From Maricaulis sp. (GTDB lineage Bacteria; Pseudomonadota; Alphaproteobacteria; Caulobacterales; Maricaulaceae), in the NCBI RefSeq assembly GCF_017642925.1, contig NZ_JAEPOL010000026.1, forward strand, positions 1-44,607: DNA of 44,607 nt, given 5' to 3'. Made by a program: the position numbers and the translations under genes. Positions 36,849 to 44,607 of the stretch are shown piece by piece (position 1 is the stretch's first letter; each line of letters opens with the position of its first letter). The notes under the pieces were generated by a model. That model did no database searches. It worked only from the letters and a program-made list of their open reading frames with translations, and had not been told where the DNA came from.

Positions 36849-37673
36849 ATGACCCGCCTGCCCTACTACGAAATCCACGCCTTCGCCGACGCGGACATTC
36901 CGTTCAGCGGCAATCCGGCCGGTGTCTGCGTGATGGACGCCTTTCCGTCTGATGCGGTCCTCGCCGGTATCGCCAACTCCAACAATCTGTCCGAAACAGC
37001 CTTCGTCGTCCCGCGCGGCAAGGACCAGTGGGATCTGCGCTGGTTCACGCCCGTGGTCGAAGTCGATCTGTGCGGCCACGCGACCTTTGCCGCCGGCGCG
37101 GTATTGCTGGAAACCGGTGCCGTGCGCGGCGAGACCGCGCATTTCCAGACGCGTTCCGGCCCCTTGAGTGTCAGCCGGAGCGCGACCGGCTTCACCATGG
37201 ACCTGCCGCAGATCGGCTTTCATGACGGCAGGCAGGACACCCCGACCCGCAATGCGCTCGGGCTTTCGGCGCACGAAGTGGATGCGGTGTTCGACATCGA
37301 ACGCATTCACGGTGCGCAATACCAGATGTGGGTTCTCGCGGACGAGGATGCCGTGCGCGAGGCCCGCCCGGATCTCGGACAGCTTCGCACCATCGGCAAG
37401 AATGTGATCATCACTGCGCCCGGCGACGCCGTCGATTTCGTCTCGCGCTTCTTTGCGCCGGCTTCAGGCGTAGACGAAGACCCGGTCACCGGCTCGGCTC
37501 ACTGTTCGCTCGCGCCCTACTGGGCGGATCGCCTGGGTGAGACCCGTCTGACAGCCCGCCAGATCGGCCCCCGCCCCGGCCGGCTCGAGGTGGAACCGGC
37601 CGCAGGGCGCGTCACCTTCCACGGTCACGCGCCCCGCTATCTGGACGGTGCGATCACCCTGCCGGACGCCTAG
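36849..37673 (+). CDS. PhzF-family isomerase/epimerase-like protein
   Basis: 274 residues with the two-lobed diaminopimelate-epimerase-like fold. Family marks are GNPAGVCV near the N-terminus, the catalytic Glu49 in NLSETAFV, VDLCGHATFAAGAV and the second-lobe DPVTGSAHCSLAPYW. PhzF isomerises a phenazine precursor, but no phenazine genes are here, so this is one of the many homologues of unknown substrate. It has little ribosome site of its own and is probably coupled to the upstream gene. Its stop overlaps the stop of the convergent small basic protein gene on CTAG (37670-37673). Confidence 0.9.
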   Translation: MTRLPYYEIHAFADADIPFSGNPAGVCVMDAFPSDAVLAGIANSNNLSETAFVVPRGKDQWDLRWFTPVVEVDLCGHATFAAGAVLLETGAVRGETAHFQTRSGPLSVSRSATGFTMDLPQIGFHDGRQDTPTRNALGLSAHEVDAVFDIERIHGAQYQMWVLADEDAVREARPDLGQLRTIGKNVIITAPGDAVDFVSRFFAPASGVDEDPVTGSAHCSLAPYWADRLGETRLTARQIGPRPGRLEVEPAAGRVTFHGHAPRYLDGAITLPDA

Positions 37674-38095
37674 TAGCGCCGATGCGGGCGGTCATAGCGG
37701 TGGCCGCGGCCCCGCGGATACTCGATCCGCACATCGATCCACTGGCGGCGGCCATAACGGTCGGCGACGTAGAAACCACCATCGCGCGAACGGTAGACCA
37801 GGCCGGGTGAAGCGTGACGGCTGCGCTCATAGCGTGGATGGCCGTAATTGCGCTCCCAGCGGGGGGCTTCATAGCGCCAGGCACGCGGCGGGCAATCGAT
37901 CACCCGGCTGTCCCTGTAGTCTTCGCGCCGGTCACCCCGGCCCGAATTGTGGCGGCGGTCGCGGCGGTCTTCGCGCAAGTCGGGGCACGCCGACGCGTTG
38001 AGCACCCAGGTGTCTGCCTGGGCAGCGCCGGCAACGGAAATGCTGCCAACGGTCGAAAGTGCCAGGGCAGCGGCTATGGTCTTGATACCGATCAT
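37670..38095 (-). CDS. Small secreted, Arg/Tyr/His-rich basic protein
   Basis: 141 residues; no family recognised with confidence. A signal peptide (MIGIKTIAAALALSTVGSISVAGAAQA) is followed by two cysteines (ACPDLR and DCPPRAW) that could pair. The rest is rich in Arg, Tyr, Asp and His (DRRDRRHNSGRGDRRE, YDRPHRRY at the end). A periplasmic or surface-associated, polyanion-binding role is possible but not shown. Divergent from the serine protease gene across a 190-base spacer. Confidence 0.7.
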   Translation of the reverse strand: MIGIKTIAAALALSTVGSISVAGAAQADTWVLNASACPDLREDRRDRRHNSGRGDRREDYRDSRVIDCPPRAWRYEAPRWERNYGHPRYERSRHASPGLVYRSRDGGFYVADRYGRRQWIDVRIEYPRGRGHRYDRPHRRY

Positions 38096-38285
38096 GATCT
38101 CAGTCCTTTCCTGTCAGGTCGGTGCCCTCCTCGTCCGCCATACAGCCACAGTGCGCCCGAACCTGCCTTGAATGCCCTGTTCAGGGGACGGTCATCTTTG
38201 TGGCGCTCTGATAGGCAGGGTGACGCTTGGTTTTGCCGCAGAACTGGCAGATAAGCGCCTGAGCACATTGGGGGACAGGAAAGTC

Positions 38286-39584
38286 ATGAAACGTCGCGTC
38301 TGGATTGCTGCTGCCTTGTTGTTTGCTGTCTCGCCGCTGGCGGCTGCCCAGGACGTGCGGGACGAGCCGGCTCTGGCCGGAGCGCCCTCACCGGACGCGG
38401 AACGCCTGTCCAGCCGCGACCTGTCCCGCTGGCTTCAGGGCAAGCCGCCCAAGCCCGGCGCCACACCGGCGGCCGGCCGGTATTCCGGCGATGACACCTG
38501 CCAGTGGGCCAATGACGGCGAATGCGACGACCCCGGCATCGGCACCGGCGCCTGTGAGCGCGGCACGGACTATTCCGACTGCTGGCGTATTGTGGAAGGC
38601 GTCGAGGACAATTCCTGCCGCTGGGCCAATGATGGCGAGTGCGACGAGCCCGGTTTCGGCACCGGCGCCTGCACCCAGGCCACGGATCTGAATGATTGCG
38701 GCGAGATCATCAATCTGCGCTTCCGCAATGACAGCTGCGAAACCGCCTTCGACGGCGTGTGCAACGAGCCCGGCGTCGGTGACGGCACCTGCGCCGAACG
38801 CACCGACCGCGCCGACTGTATCGGCCGCGACCGTCCGATGGGGATCAATGACCATTATTTCGGCCATGACGACCGTGTCTTCATGGACACCTCGGTCTTC
38901 CCCTGGACCGTGATCGGCCAGGTCGATTTCGACGCCGGCGGCGCCTGCACCGCGACACTGGTCGCCGAGACGGTTCTGATCACCGCCTCGCACTGTATCA
39001 GCGAGGACGGTCGGCTGGATGCGCGCGGTGTCTTCCGTACCGCCTTTGACCGCGCCGGCGGCGCGCTGGAAGCGCGGGTGATCGACTATTTCAATTCGCC
39101 CGACTGGGACGAGGAGCGCTTTTCCTCGACCGATGATCTGGACGGGACCGACTGGGCGCTGCTGCGCATCGACCGGCCGCTCGGTGCCGAGCTGGGCCAT
39201 GTCGGAGCCCGCGGTCTGATCGACACACTCGGGTCCCGGCGGGCACTGTCGGCTGATCTGTTCCAGGCTGGCTATAGCTGGGATACCGGCGCCCACCTGT
39301 CCGGGAATCTGGGCTGCCACATGGTCGAGGTCTTCAACGACAATACCATGGCCCACAATTGCGACACGACCCGCGGCGACTCGGGTTCGCCCTTCATGGT
39401 GCGCGAGGGCGACGAGTATTTCATCGTCGCGACGGACTCGAATTTCCGCTCGAACCCCGGCGGTCCGATGATCTATATCGCCACGCGCTCGGAAGGCTGG
39501 CTGCCCTATCTGGACGATTTCATCGCCGGCCGGATCGGCAATGAAAGCCCCCGCCCGCGCGGTCCCGGCAAGCCGCCGAAATAG
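38286..39584 (+). CDS. Secreted trypsin-like serine protease with three 4-Cys repeats
   Basis: 432 residues from the ATG at 38286, with AGGA upstream. The signal peptide ends at about 21. Residues 72-178 hold three copies of a disulfide-type module with exactly the same spacing, C-x7-C-x9-C-x8-C (C72/80/90/99, C111/119/129/138, C151/159/169/178), each with WANDGECDEPG-like and TDxxDC sequences. The trypsin fold follows with H236 (ITASHC), D289 (TDWALL) and S366 (RGDSGSPF). The acidic, Asp-rich repeats may bind calcium, as in other small Cys-rich modules, and could anchor the enzyme or act as an inhibitory propeptide. The tail is Pro/Lys-rich. Substrate unknown. Confidence 0.9.
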   Translation: MKRRVWIAAALLFAVSPLAAAQDVRDEPALAGAPSPDAERLSSRDLSRWLQGKPPKPGATPAAGRYSGDDTCQWANDGECDDPGIGTGACERGTDYSDCWRIVEGVEDNSCRWANDGECDEPGFGTGACTQATDLNDCGEIINLRFRNDSCETAFDGVCNEPGVGDGTCAERTDRADCIGRDRPMGINDHYFGHDDRVFMDTSVFPWTVIGQVDFDAGGACTATLVAETVLITASHCISEDGRLDARGVFRTAFDRAGGALEARVIDYFNSPDWDEERFSSTDDLDGTDWALLRIDRPLGAELGHVGARGLIDTLGSRRALSADLFQAGYSWDTGAHLSGNLGCHMVEVFNDNTMAHNCDTTRGDSGSPFMVREGDEYFIVATDSNFRSNPGGPMIYIATRSEGWLPYLDDFIAGRIGNESPRPRGPGKPPK

Positions 39585-39587
39585 CGG

Positions 39588-40832
39588 CTACTCGCCCAAC
39601 AGGGCGACCAGGCCGTCTGCCAGGGCGTGGCGCCAGCCGGCGATGTCGTGCCCGCCGGAGAATATCGCCAGCCGGGCTTCATAACCGGCGGCGGTCAGAG
39701 CGTCGCCGAAACGGCGGTTGGTGTCCAGCATGACATGGCCGCCATTCGTGCTGGTCTCGACATATTCCAGCTGTCCGGCCGCCAGGTAGAAACGCGGCGC
39801 CCGAGGCCCGGCCGGCGGCAGGTCCCGGCCCAGCCATTCCGCCGCCTCGCCCTCCGGCGCCCAGTAGAATGAGCCCGACAGGGCGATCACGCCGCCAAAC
39901 GCCTCCGGCCGCTGCAGCGCGGCGCGGGCGGCGGCGAGGCCGCGGCGGGATGCGCCGGCCAGAAATACCTGGCCCGGCGCCGGTTCGAGGCCCTGCTGCG
40001 CCAGTGCAGGCAGGAGTTCGTCGGCGAGAAAACGGACCTGGTCGTCATAGCGGCGGGTCTCGCTGACCGGGTCGAGCTGGTCGACCAGGACGAGGTTCAC
40101 CGGCGGGATTTCACCTGTTGCCGCAAGGTTGGCCGCGATCTCCCAGGCGGGGGCGCGCACGCCCCACAGAAATGCATCATAGATGACCAATAAGGGCGAC
40201 ATAGCGGTCGCATTCGGGTTGCGGAAGAGCTGCAAAGTGACACGTCTGTCCAGGGCGGCGCTCTCCACGAAGAGGAATTCCGGCTCGCGCTGGCGGCGTG
40301 ACGGCCAGGGCCGCTGCGGCGCCAGGTCGGGCGCCCGGTCGAGACGCAGGACGGCCTCGGCGCCGGATCCGCGCAGATGCCGCGGATTGTGCGGATCGGA
40401 CCGGCGCTGCCAGCGCTCGCCGTCGAAGACGAGGAAGGAATAGACCGCCTCGATCTCGCGCGGCACGTCCAGCGTGATCCACCAGATACCCGTCCCGCCG
40501 ATGCTCTGGAGCGGCAGGGTGAAGTCCTCGACATAATCGGTGACCGGCTGACGGGCGTGCGGTGCGGCGATGACGCTGTCGAGCCGGACGCCGCGGACCG
40601 AAGGTGCCGTCTTGAAGGCGAAGGTGACGCGCGCAAGCGTATCGTCATCGGGATGCGGTTCGATGAGGGGCAGGCCATGGGCCGACAGATCGCGCCAGGC
40701 CTCCTCGCCGGCATGGGGGCGCTCGTCGAGCATCGCGACCGCGGTGGCGACGGCCTGCGGCGGCTGGGCACGCAGGGGTGCCGTGCACAACAGGGCGAGC
40801 GCGACCAGACCCCATCCCCATCTTGCCCACAT
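39588..40832 (-). CDS. Secreted esterase, enterochelin-esterase-like
   Basis: 414 residues from the ATG at 40832. The signal peptide is MWARWGWGLVALALLCTAPLRA. Residues about 30-165 form an Ig-like N-terminal domain as in Fes-type enterochelin esterases. The alpha/beta-hydrolase domain (about 190-410) has the nucleophile elbow GASRRG, with Ser in the middle, and the catalytic His in SGGHDIAGWRHAL. It might hydrolyse siderophore esters or other periplasmic esters; there are no siderophore genes nearby. It is convergent with the protease (3 bases between stops) and divergent from the YhhN-like gene. Confidence 0.82.
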   Translation of the reverse strand: MWARWGWGLVALALLCTAPLRAQPPQAVATAVAMLDERPHAGEEAWRDLSAHGLPLIEPHPDDDTLARVTFAFKTAPSVRGVRLDSVIAAPHARQPVTDYVEDFTLPLQSIGGTGIWWITLDVPREIEAVYSFLVFDGERWQRRSDPHNPRHLRGSGAEAVLRLDRAPDLAPQRPWPSRRQREPEFLFVESAALDRRVTLQLFRNPNATAMSPLLVIYDAFLWGVRAPAWEIAANLAATGEIPPVNLVLVDQLDPVSETRRYDDQVRFLADELLPALAQQGLEPAPGQVFLAGASRRGLAAARAALQRPEAFGGVIALSGSFYWAPEGEAAEWLGRDLPPAGPRAPRFYLAAGQLEYVETSTNGGHVMLDTNRRFGDALTAAGYEARLAIFSGGHDIAGWRHALADGLVALLGE

Positions 40833-40899
40833 GCCAATCAGACCTTTTGCCGCCGCGCCGGCCAGTCTAGCCTGTTGCAGCCTTGAGGGGAGACAGGCA

Positions 40900-41586
40900 A
40901 TGACATCCACGCTTCGCACGCTGGCCGGCGACCGCCGCTCGCAGATCATCCTGATCCTGTCGGTCCTGTTTGCCCTGGCCTATCTGTTTGACGATTTTGG
41001 CCTTTCCGCCCCCTACCCCGCCGATGTGGCGATCAAGGCCGCCGGCATCGTGCTGCTGGCCGTGTTCGCCCTTATCCACGGACATCGCATCCTGGCGCTG
41101 GGTCTCTTCCTGGGATCGCTGGGCGATATCTTCCTGGCGCTGGAGCCCTCGCAATTGCCGCTGGGCATTGCCGCCTTCGGCCTCGGCCATCTGGTCTACA
41201 TCTTCCTGTTCGCCCGCATCCGGCTGGAAAGCGGCGGCCGCGGCGGCTGGAGCCGGATCGCCGCCCTCGCCCTGGCCGCCTATGGCGTGGTGATGCTGGG
41301 CTGGCTGCAGCCCTATTTCGGCGATCTCCAGCTGCCGGCCTCGATCTATAACGGCATCATCCTGGTGATGACCGTGCTTGCCGTGATCGGCCGCGTGCCA
41401 CCACTGGCCACGGCTGGCGCCCTCCTCTTCCTCGTCTCCGACAGCGTGCTCGCGGTGCGCCTCTTCACCGGGCATCTGGAATGGGCCGGACCGGTGGTGT
41501 GGGTGACCTATTATCTCGGCCAGGCCGGCATCGCGCTGGGACTGGCGCTGGATGGAAAATCCGCAAAGGTCCGCAGCGAAGCCTAG
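40900..41586 (+). CDS. YhhN-family membrane protein (lysoplasmalogenase-like)
   Basis: 228 residues from the ATG at 40900, preceded by GAGGGGAGA. It has about eight membrane helices. The family's conserved polar residues are present: LGSLGDIFLAL, GLGHLVYI and FLVSDSVLA (Asp within helices). TMEM86/YhhN proteins cleave the vinyl-ether bond of lysoplasmalogen; the activity of bacterial members is less certain. It is transcribed alone. Confidence 0.85.
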   Translation: MTSTLRTLAGDRRSQIILILSVLFALAYLFDDFGLSAPYPADVAIKAAGIVLLAVFALIHGHRILALGLFLGSLGDIFLALEPSQLPLGIAAFGLGHLVYIFLFARIRLESGGRGGWSRIAALALAAYGVVMLGWLQPYFGDLQLPASIYNGIILVMTVLAVIGRVPPLATAGALLFLVSDSVLAVRLFTGHLEWAGPVVWVTYYLGQAGIALGLALDGKSAKVRSEA

Positions 41587-41970
41587 CGTGGCGTGCGCAC
41601 CATTCCGGTACAATCTAGCAGCGACACCCCACTTTGTACTCGCGCAAACGGCGAAGAATGCCGGTATTCCGGTGACAAGACGCCCCGCTTGCGCTCTAGT
41701 TTCCCGGCCGGCAACGCCGCCGGCGGGACTGGGACGGGACGGCACGTCCGGCGAGAGACCATGCAAGCCTGACAAGCCGGTTTGCGCGATATTTCGCGAG
41801 GACGCGCCACACAAAGCAGACAATCTCCGGACCCGGCCGTATCCTCTCTGCGGGGCTGCGACCGGGTAGACGCCTGACGGTCAGGCGCCTGCTGGCGCAA
41901 GGATTGCGTTCGTCCGGATTGGAAAAGTTAACGGCGGGTTAATGGCGCGCCGGATTGTGCGGGGGACATC
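41587..41970. other. Promoter region of the adhesin gene, no gene
   Basis: 384 bases. It contains a 7-bp perfect hairpin CGCCTGA cgg TCAGGCG (41871-41887) running into the palindrome CAGGCGCCTG (41882-41891), and the CtrA-type site at 41928-41942. The rest has short GC palindromes (around 41700-41760) and no supported gene. Confidence 0.6.
41928..41942 (+). promoter_or_regulatory. Perfect CtrA-type box upstream of adhesin
   Basis: TTAA-cggcggg-TTAA, an exact match to the CtrA consensus TTAA-N7-TTAA, ending 28 bases before the adhesin ATG. In DNA this GC-rich such a site should arise by chance about 0.04-0.05 times per window (my estimate at about 65% GC). Confidence 0.65.
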
Positions 41971-44607
41971 ATGCGCACCAACCTGATTTCGGGAACAGCT
42001 CTCACCACCATCCTGGCCGGATTTCTGGCCGGACCGGCACTGGCCGACATGCCGGCGGACAAGGACACGTTCCGGACCGGCAGCAAGGGCACAACGCTGG
42101 AACAGGCGGAAACCCGGCTTTCGCCGCGCGAAGAAGCGCTCTACCGGCAGGTCGAGCAGAGCCGTTTGCAGACCCTCATCCTGGCGCAGGCGATCGGTGA
42201 GTTCTGCAGCCAGTCCGACGCCGAGCTCGCCAGCTGCCAGCTGTTCGCCCAGCTTAGCGCATCGGGGGCACTCGATGTAACGACCGAGGGCTTTGCCGCT
42301 CAGGCGCCTGCCGCCCCGTCCGATCCGGTAACAACCAAACCCACCGCCGCTTCCGCCGCGGGCATTGTCGCTCCGCTGGCGGCGAATGTCTCGCCGGACT
42401 GTGCGGTTGGCGACGGAGCCGATTCGACGCAATGCGGCGTCGGTGCGGATGCGAGCGGCTCGGGGGCGGTGGCGGTCGGATATATTACCAAGGCAAGCCA
42501 GACCGGGGCCATCGCGATGGGTTTCTCCGCCGACGCAATCGGAGACAACGCGATGGCGATGGGCGTGCACAGTCAGGCGAGCGGCGGCCAGTCCATCGCC
42601 CTGGGCTGTTTCGCAACTGCAAGCGCCGACGGTGCCATTGCCCTCGGCATGAGCGAAGACTGCTCCTACACGGGCGTGCTCACACCCACGGAGGCCAGTG
42701 CAGCCGGCGCCATCGCTCTGGGCGAAGCAGCACGGGCGACCGCGATCGACGCTGTCGCCATCGGCGCGGACTCCGTCGCCGACGAAGCGAATACCGTCTC
42801 CGTCGGTTCCAGCGGCAATGAGCGCCAGATCGTCAACGTCGCCGACGGCGATATCGCCTCCGGCTCGACCGATGCGGTGACGGGCGGCCAGCTCTACACC
42901 ACCAATCAGAATGTGGCGGCGAACACGGCCGAACTCGATTATTTCGCGGTCAATTCCACCGGCGGCACTGCCAGCGCGACGGGCGATGAAGCCATCGCGA
43001 TCGGCGAAGGCGCCTCTGCGTCGGGCACGTACTCGACCGCAATCGGATTCAATTCCACGGTGGCCGGAGACCGGGCTGCAGCATTCGGGCTCGCGGCCAG
43101 CGCCGGCGAGCAGAACGCCCTGGCGCTCGGCTGGTTTGCCGACGCAAGTGCCATCAACTCCGTCGCCCTGGGCGCCAATTCGGTCGCCGACGAGGTCAAT
43201 ACCGTCTCGGTCGGCTCTTCCGGCAATGAGCGCAAGATCGTCAATGTCGCCGACGGTGCCATCGCATCCGGTTCCACGGATGCAGTGACGGGCGGGCAGC
43301 TCTACGATGTCCAGCAGGACATCGCGACGCTGGCCGCGTCCGGCGTCGGTGACTATCTGGTCGTCAACTCGGCATCGACAGAGGCCAGCGCGACCGGTCT
43401 GGATGCGATTGCCCTGGGCAGCGGCGCCACGGCCTCGAACTCCTACACCGCCGCATTGGGGCACAATGCGACGGCGTCGGGCCAGCGCTCCACCGCGGTC
43501 GGTCTCGCCACGACCGCCAGTAACGAAAACGCTGTCGCCATCGGCTTCGCCGCGGAGGCAAGCGCCATCAATACGGTCGCCCTGGGCTCGGGCTCGATCG
43601 CCAACGAGGCCAATACGGTGTCGGTCGGTTCCTCCGGCAGCGAGCGCCAGATCGTGCACGTCGCCGACGGCGATATCGCGTCCGGCTCCACCGACGCGGT
43701 GACCGGCGGGCAGCTCTACACCGTCAACCAGGCCGTCGCGCAGAATACCTCCGACATCGCGGCTCTGACCGTGGCTGCCGGCAGTTCGGTCTATACGGCC
43801 GTGAATTCGGCCGGCGGCCTGCCCTCGGCCACGGGCGTCGATGCGCTCGCCTTCGGCGCCAATGCCGATGCCAGCGAGGAAGGCGCGATCGCGATCGGCC
43901 GCGACTCCGAGGCCTCCAATACCGGCGCCGTCGCCATCGGTGACGGGGCTGTCGCGTCGGGATCCACGGCCATTGGCGGCGGCGCCCAGGCGACGGGTGC
44001 CGACTCGGCGGCCTTCGGCATGAACGCCCTGGCCACCGGCGGACAGTCGACCGCCATCGGCGAGAATTCCACCGCCGACAGCGATGATGCCACCGCCATC
44101 GGCGAAGGCGCGCTGGCGACGGCCGAAAACACGCTCGCAGTGGGCCAGGGGGCCGAAGCCTCAGCCCAGTGGGCAGTTGCGCTCGGCGAGAGCGCGGCAG
44201 CGACGGAAGTCGACGCGGTCGCCGTCGGCAATGAAGCGATCGCGTCGGGCGAATGGTCGACCGCCCTGGGCGGGGCGGCGACAGCCAGCGGTTTTGATGC
44301 AACCGCGCTGGGCAATGGCGCCCTGGCTGACGCCAGCGAGGCGACAGCTGTGGGTGCAAACGCCATCGCCGACAGCGATGATGCAACCGCCATCGGCGAA
44401 GGCGCTGCGGCAATCGCGGAGAACACCGTGGCGATCGGCCAGGGCTCGCAAGCCTCGGCCGCCAATGCCACCGCGCTCGGCGAGAGTGCTCTGGCCGACG
44501 GGGAATTCTCCTTCGCCGGCGGCAATGACGCCGATGCGACGGGCTTCGGCGCCGTGGCGATGGGGGCGTTTGCGGAAGCTTCGGCCGACTATGCCGTCGC
44601 GCTGGGC
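41971..44607 (+). CDS. Trimeric autotransporter adhesin, YadA-like (5' part; runs off window)
   Basis: Open for 879 codons to the window edge; the C-terminal membrane anchor lies beyond. The signal peptide is MRTNLISGTALTTILAGFLAGPALA. Residues 27-140 are a helical, Pro/Ala-rich N-terminal part. From about 150 there are YadA-head 14-residue repeats (AxAIGxxAxAxGxx). Three neck modules each begin NTVSVGSSGxERxIVxVADG and end DAVTGGQLY, at residues 274, 410 and 548, a regular 136-138-residue period. After 600 comes a long uninterrupted head. Six cysteines occur (79, 89, 144, 155, 213, 231), which is unusual for this class. It should form a surface trimer for attachment. A CtrA-type box lies just upstream. 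Confidence 0.93.
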   Translation, partial: MRTNLISGTALTTILAGFLAGPALADMPADKDTFRTGSKGTTLEQAETRLSPREEALYRQVEQSRLQTLILAQAIGEFCSQSDAELASCQLFAQLSASGALDVTTEGFAAQAPAAPSDPVTTKPTAASAAGIVAPLAANVSPDCAVGDGADSTQCGVGADASGSGAVAVGYITKASQTGAIAMGFSADAIGDNAMAMGVHSQASGGQSIALGCFATASADGAIALGMSEDCSYTGVLTPTEASAAGAIALGEAARATAIDAVAIGADSVADEANTVSVGSSGNERQIVNVADGDIASGSTDAVTGGQLYTTNQNVAANTAELDYFAVNSTGGTASATGDEAIAIGEGASASGTYSTAIGFNSTVAGDRAAAFGLAASAGEQNALALGWFADASAINSVALGANSVADEVNTVSVGSSGNERKIVNVADGAIASGSTDAVTGGQLYDVQQDIATLAASGVGDYLVVNSASTEASATGLDAIALGSGATASNSYTAALGHNATASGQRSTAVGLATTASNENAVAIGFAAEASAINTVALGSGSIANEANTVSVGSSGSERQIVHVADGDIASGSTDAVTGGQLYTVNQAVAQNTSDIAALTVAAGSSVYTAVNSAGGLPSATGVDALAFGANADASEEGAIAIGRDSEASNTGAVAIGDGAVASGSTAIGGGAQATGADSAAFGMNALATGGQSTAIGENSTADSDDATAIGEGALATAENTLAVGQGAEASAQWAVALGESAAATEVDAVAVGNEAIASGEWSTALGGAATASGFDATALGNGALADASEATAVGANAIADSDDATAIGEGAAAIAENTVAIGQGSQASAANATALGESALADGEFSFAGGNDADATGFGAVAMGAFAEASADYAVALG
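42790..44607 (+). repeat. Internal repeats of the adhesin gene
   Basis: Two levels of repetition are seen. Three head-plus-neck modules of about 410 bp start at 42790, 43198 and 43612. In the distal head, a superrepeat of 294 bp (98 residues = seven 14-mers) places DSDDATAIGEGA at 44077 and again at 44371, followed by similar AENT, VGQG or IGQG and ALGESA units. Confidence 0.8.

Noticed and set aside
41881..43659. 592-codon minus-strand frame opposite the adhesin
   Set aside because: Complement of the repetitive adhesin head; starts and stops do not fit any gene logic.
42790..44607. Regular repeats at the window end as a CRISPR array
   Set aside because: They are coding, in frame, of 14-residue period and without unique spacers; they are the adhesin head.

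Overview
The window is a GC-rich, gene-dense piece of chromosome (about two-thirds G+C by eye) from an alphaproteobacterium, most likely a marine member of the Caulobacterales (Maricaulis/Hyphomonas-like). Evidence for this: a TipF-type flagellar regulator beside a CheY/CheZ pair, a DUF3035 lipoprotein next to lspA, a Zur-controlled zinc receptor of alphaproteobacterial style, many secreted proteins, and a perfect TTAA-N7-TTAA site of the kind bound by the cell-cycle regulator CtrA. I see no phage, plasmid, transposase, CRISPR, rRNA or tRNA genes. The intergenic spaces carry several families of palindromic repeats.

Layout. 1-630: gene-free mosaic of inverted repeats. 631-1911: CPA1-type cation/proton antiporter. 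2095-9975 (all minus): maoC-like dehydratase, ribF, ileS, lspA, a DUF3035/BamF-like lipoprotein, mutL. 10099-13560: CheY-like receiver and CheZ-like phosphatase (plus), then convergent HAD hydrolase and tipF-like gene (minus). 13919-14590: OmpA-type lipoprotein (minus). 14748-16980: groES-groEL with promoter, CIRCE operator, structured 3' UTR and strong terminator. 17041-20283: lipoprotein S9 peptidase, then convergent NagZ-like hydrolase. 20628-21794: secreted, highly charged helical protein of unknown function. 21859-21965: candidate small RNA (minus). 22045-26315: hisS (minus), small secreted protein (plus), DsbD-like thiol:disulfide reductase (minus). 26474-30336 (minus): SapC-family protein, OmpW-family porin, zinc-type TonB-dependent receptor. 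30451-31835: zur and an acyl-CoA thioesterase-like gene. 32097-37673 (plus): chemoreceptor, ABC exporter half-transporter, single-cysteine thioredoxin-fold protein, PhzF-like isomerase. 37670-41586: small basic secreted protein, trypsin-like protease with a triple cysteine repeat, esterase, YhhN-type membrane protein. 41971 to the end: the first 879 residues of a trimeric autotransporter adhesin that runs off the window.

Genes that work together: groES/groEL under HrcA-CIRCE control; zur with the divergent His-rich receptor and a Zur box between them; lspA beside lipoprotein genes that need it; CheY-like with CheZ-like and the nearby tipF and chemoreceptor in motility; and the adhesin, whose promoter region carries a CtrA-type box that would tie surface attachment to the cell cycle. 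The items most worth following up are the adhesin/CtrA-box pairing, the candidate sRNA at 21.9 kb, the heptad-repeat secreted protein, the CheZ-like protein with two FliM-like CheY-binding tails, and the Cys-repeat protease.
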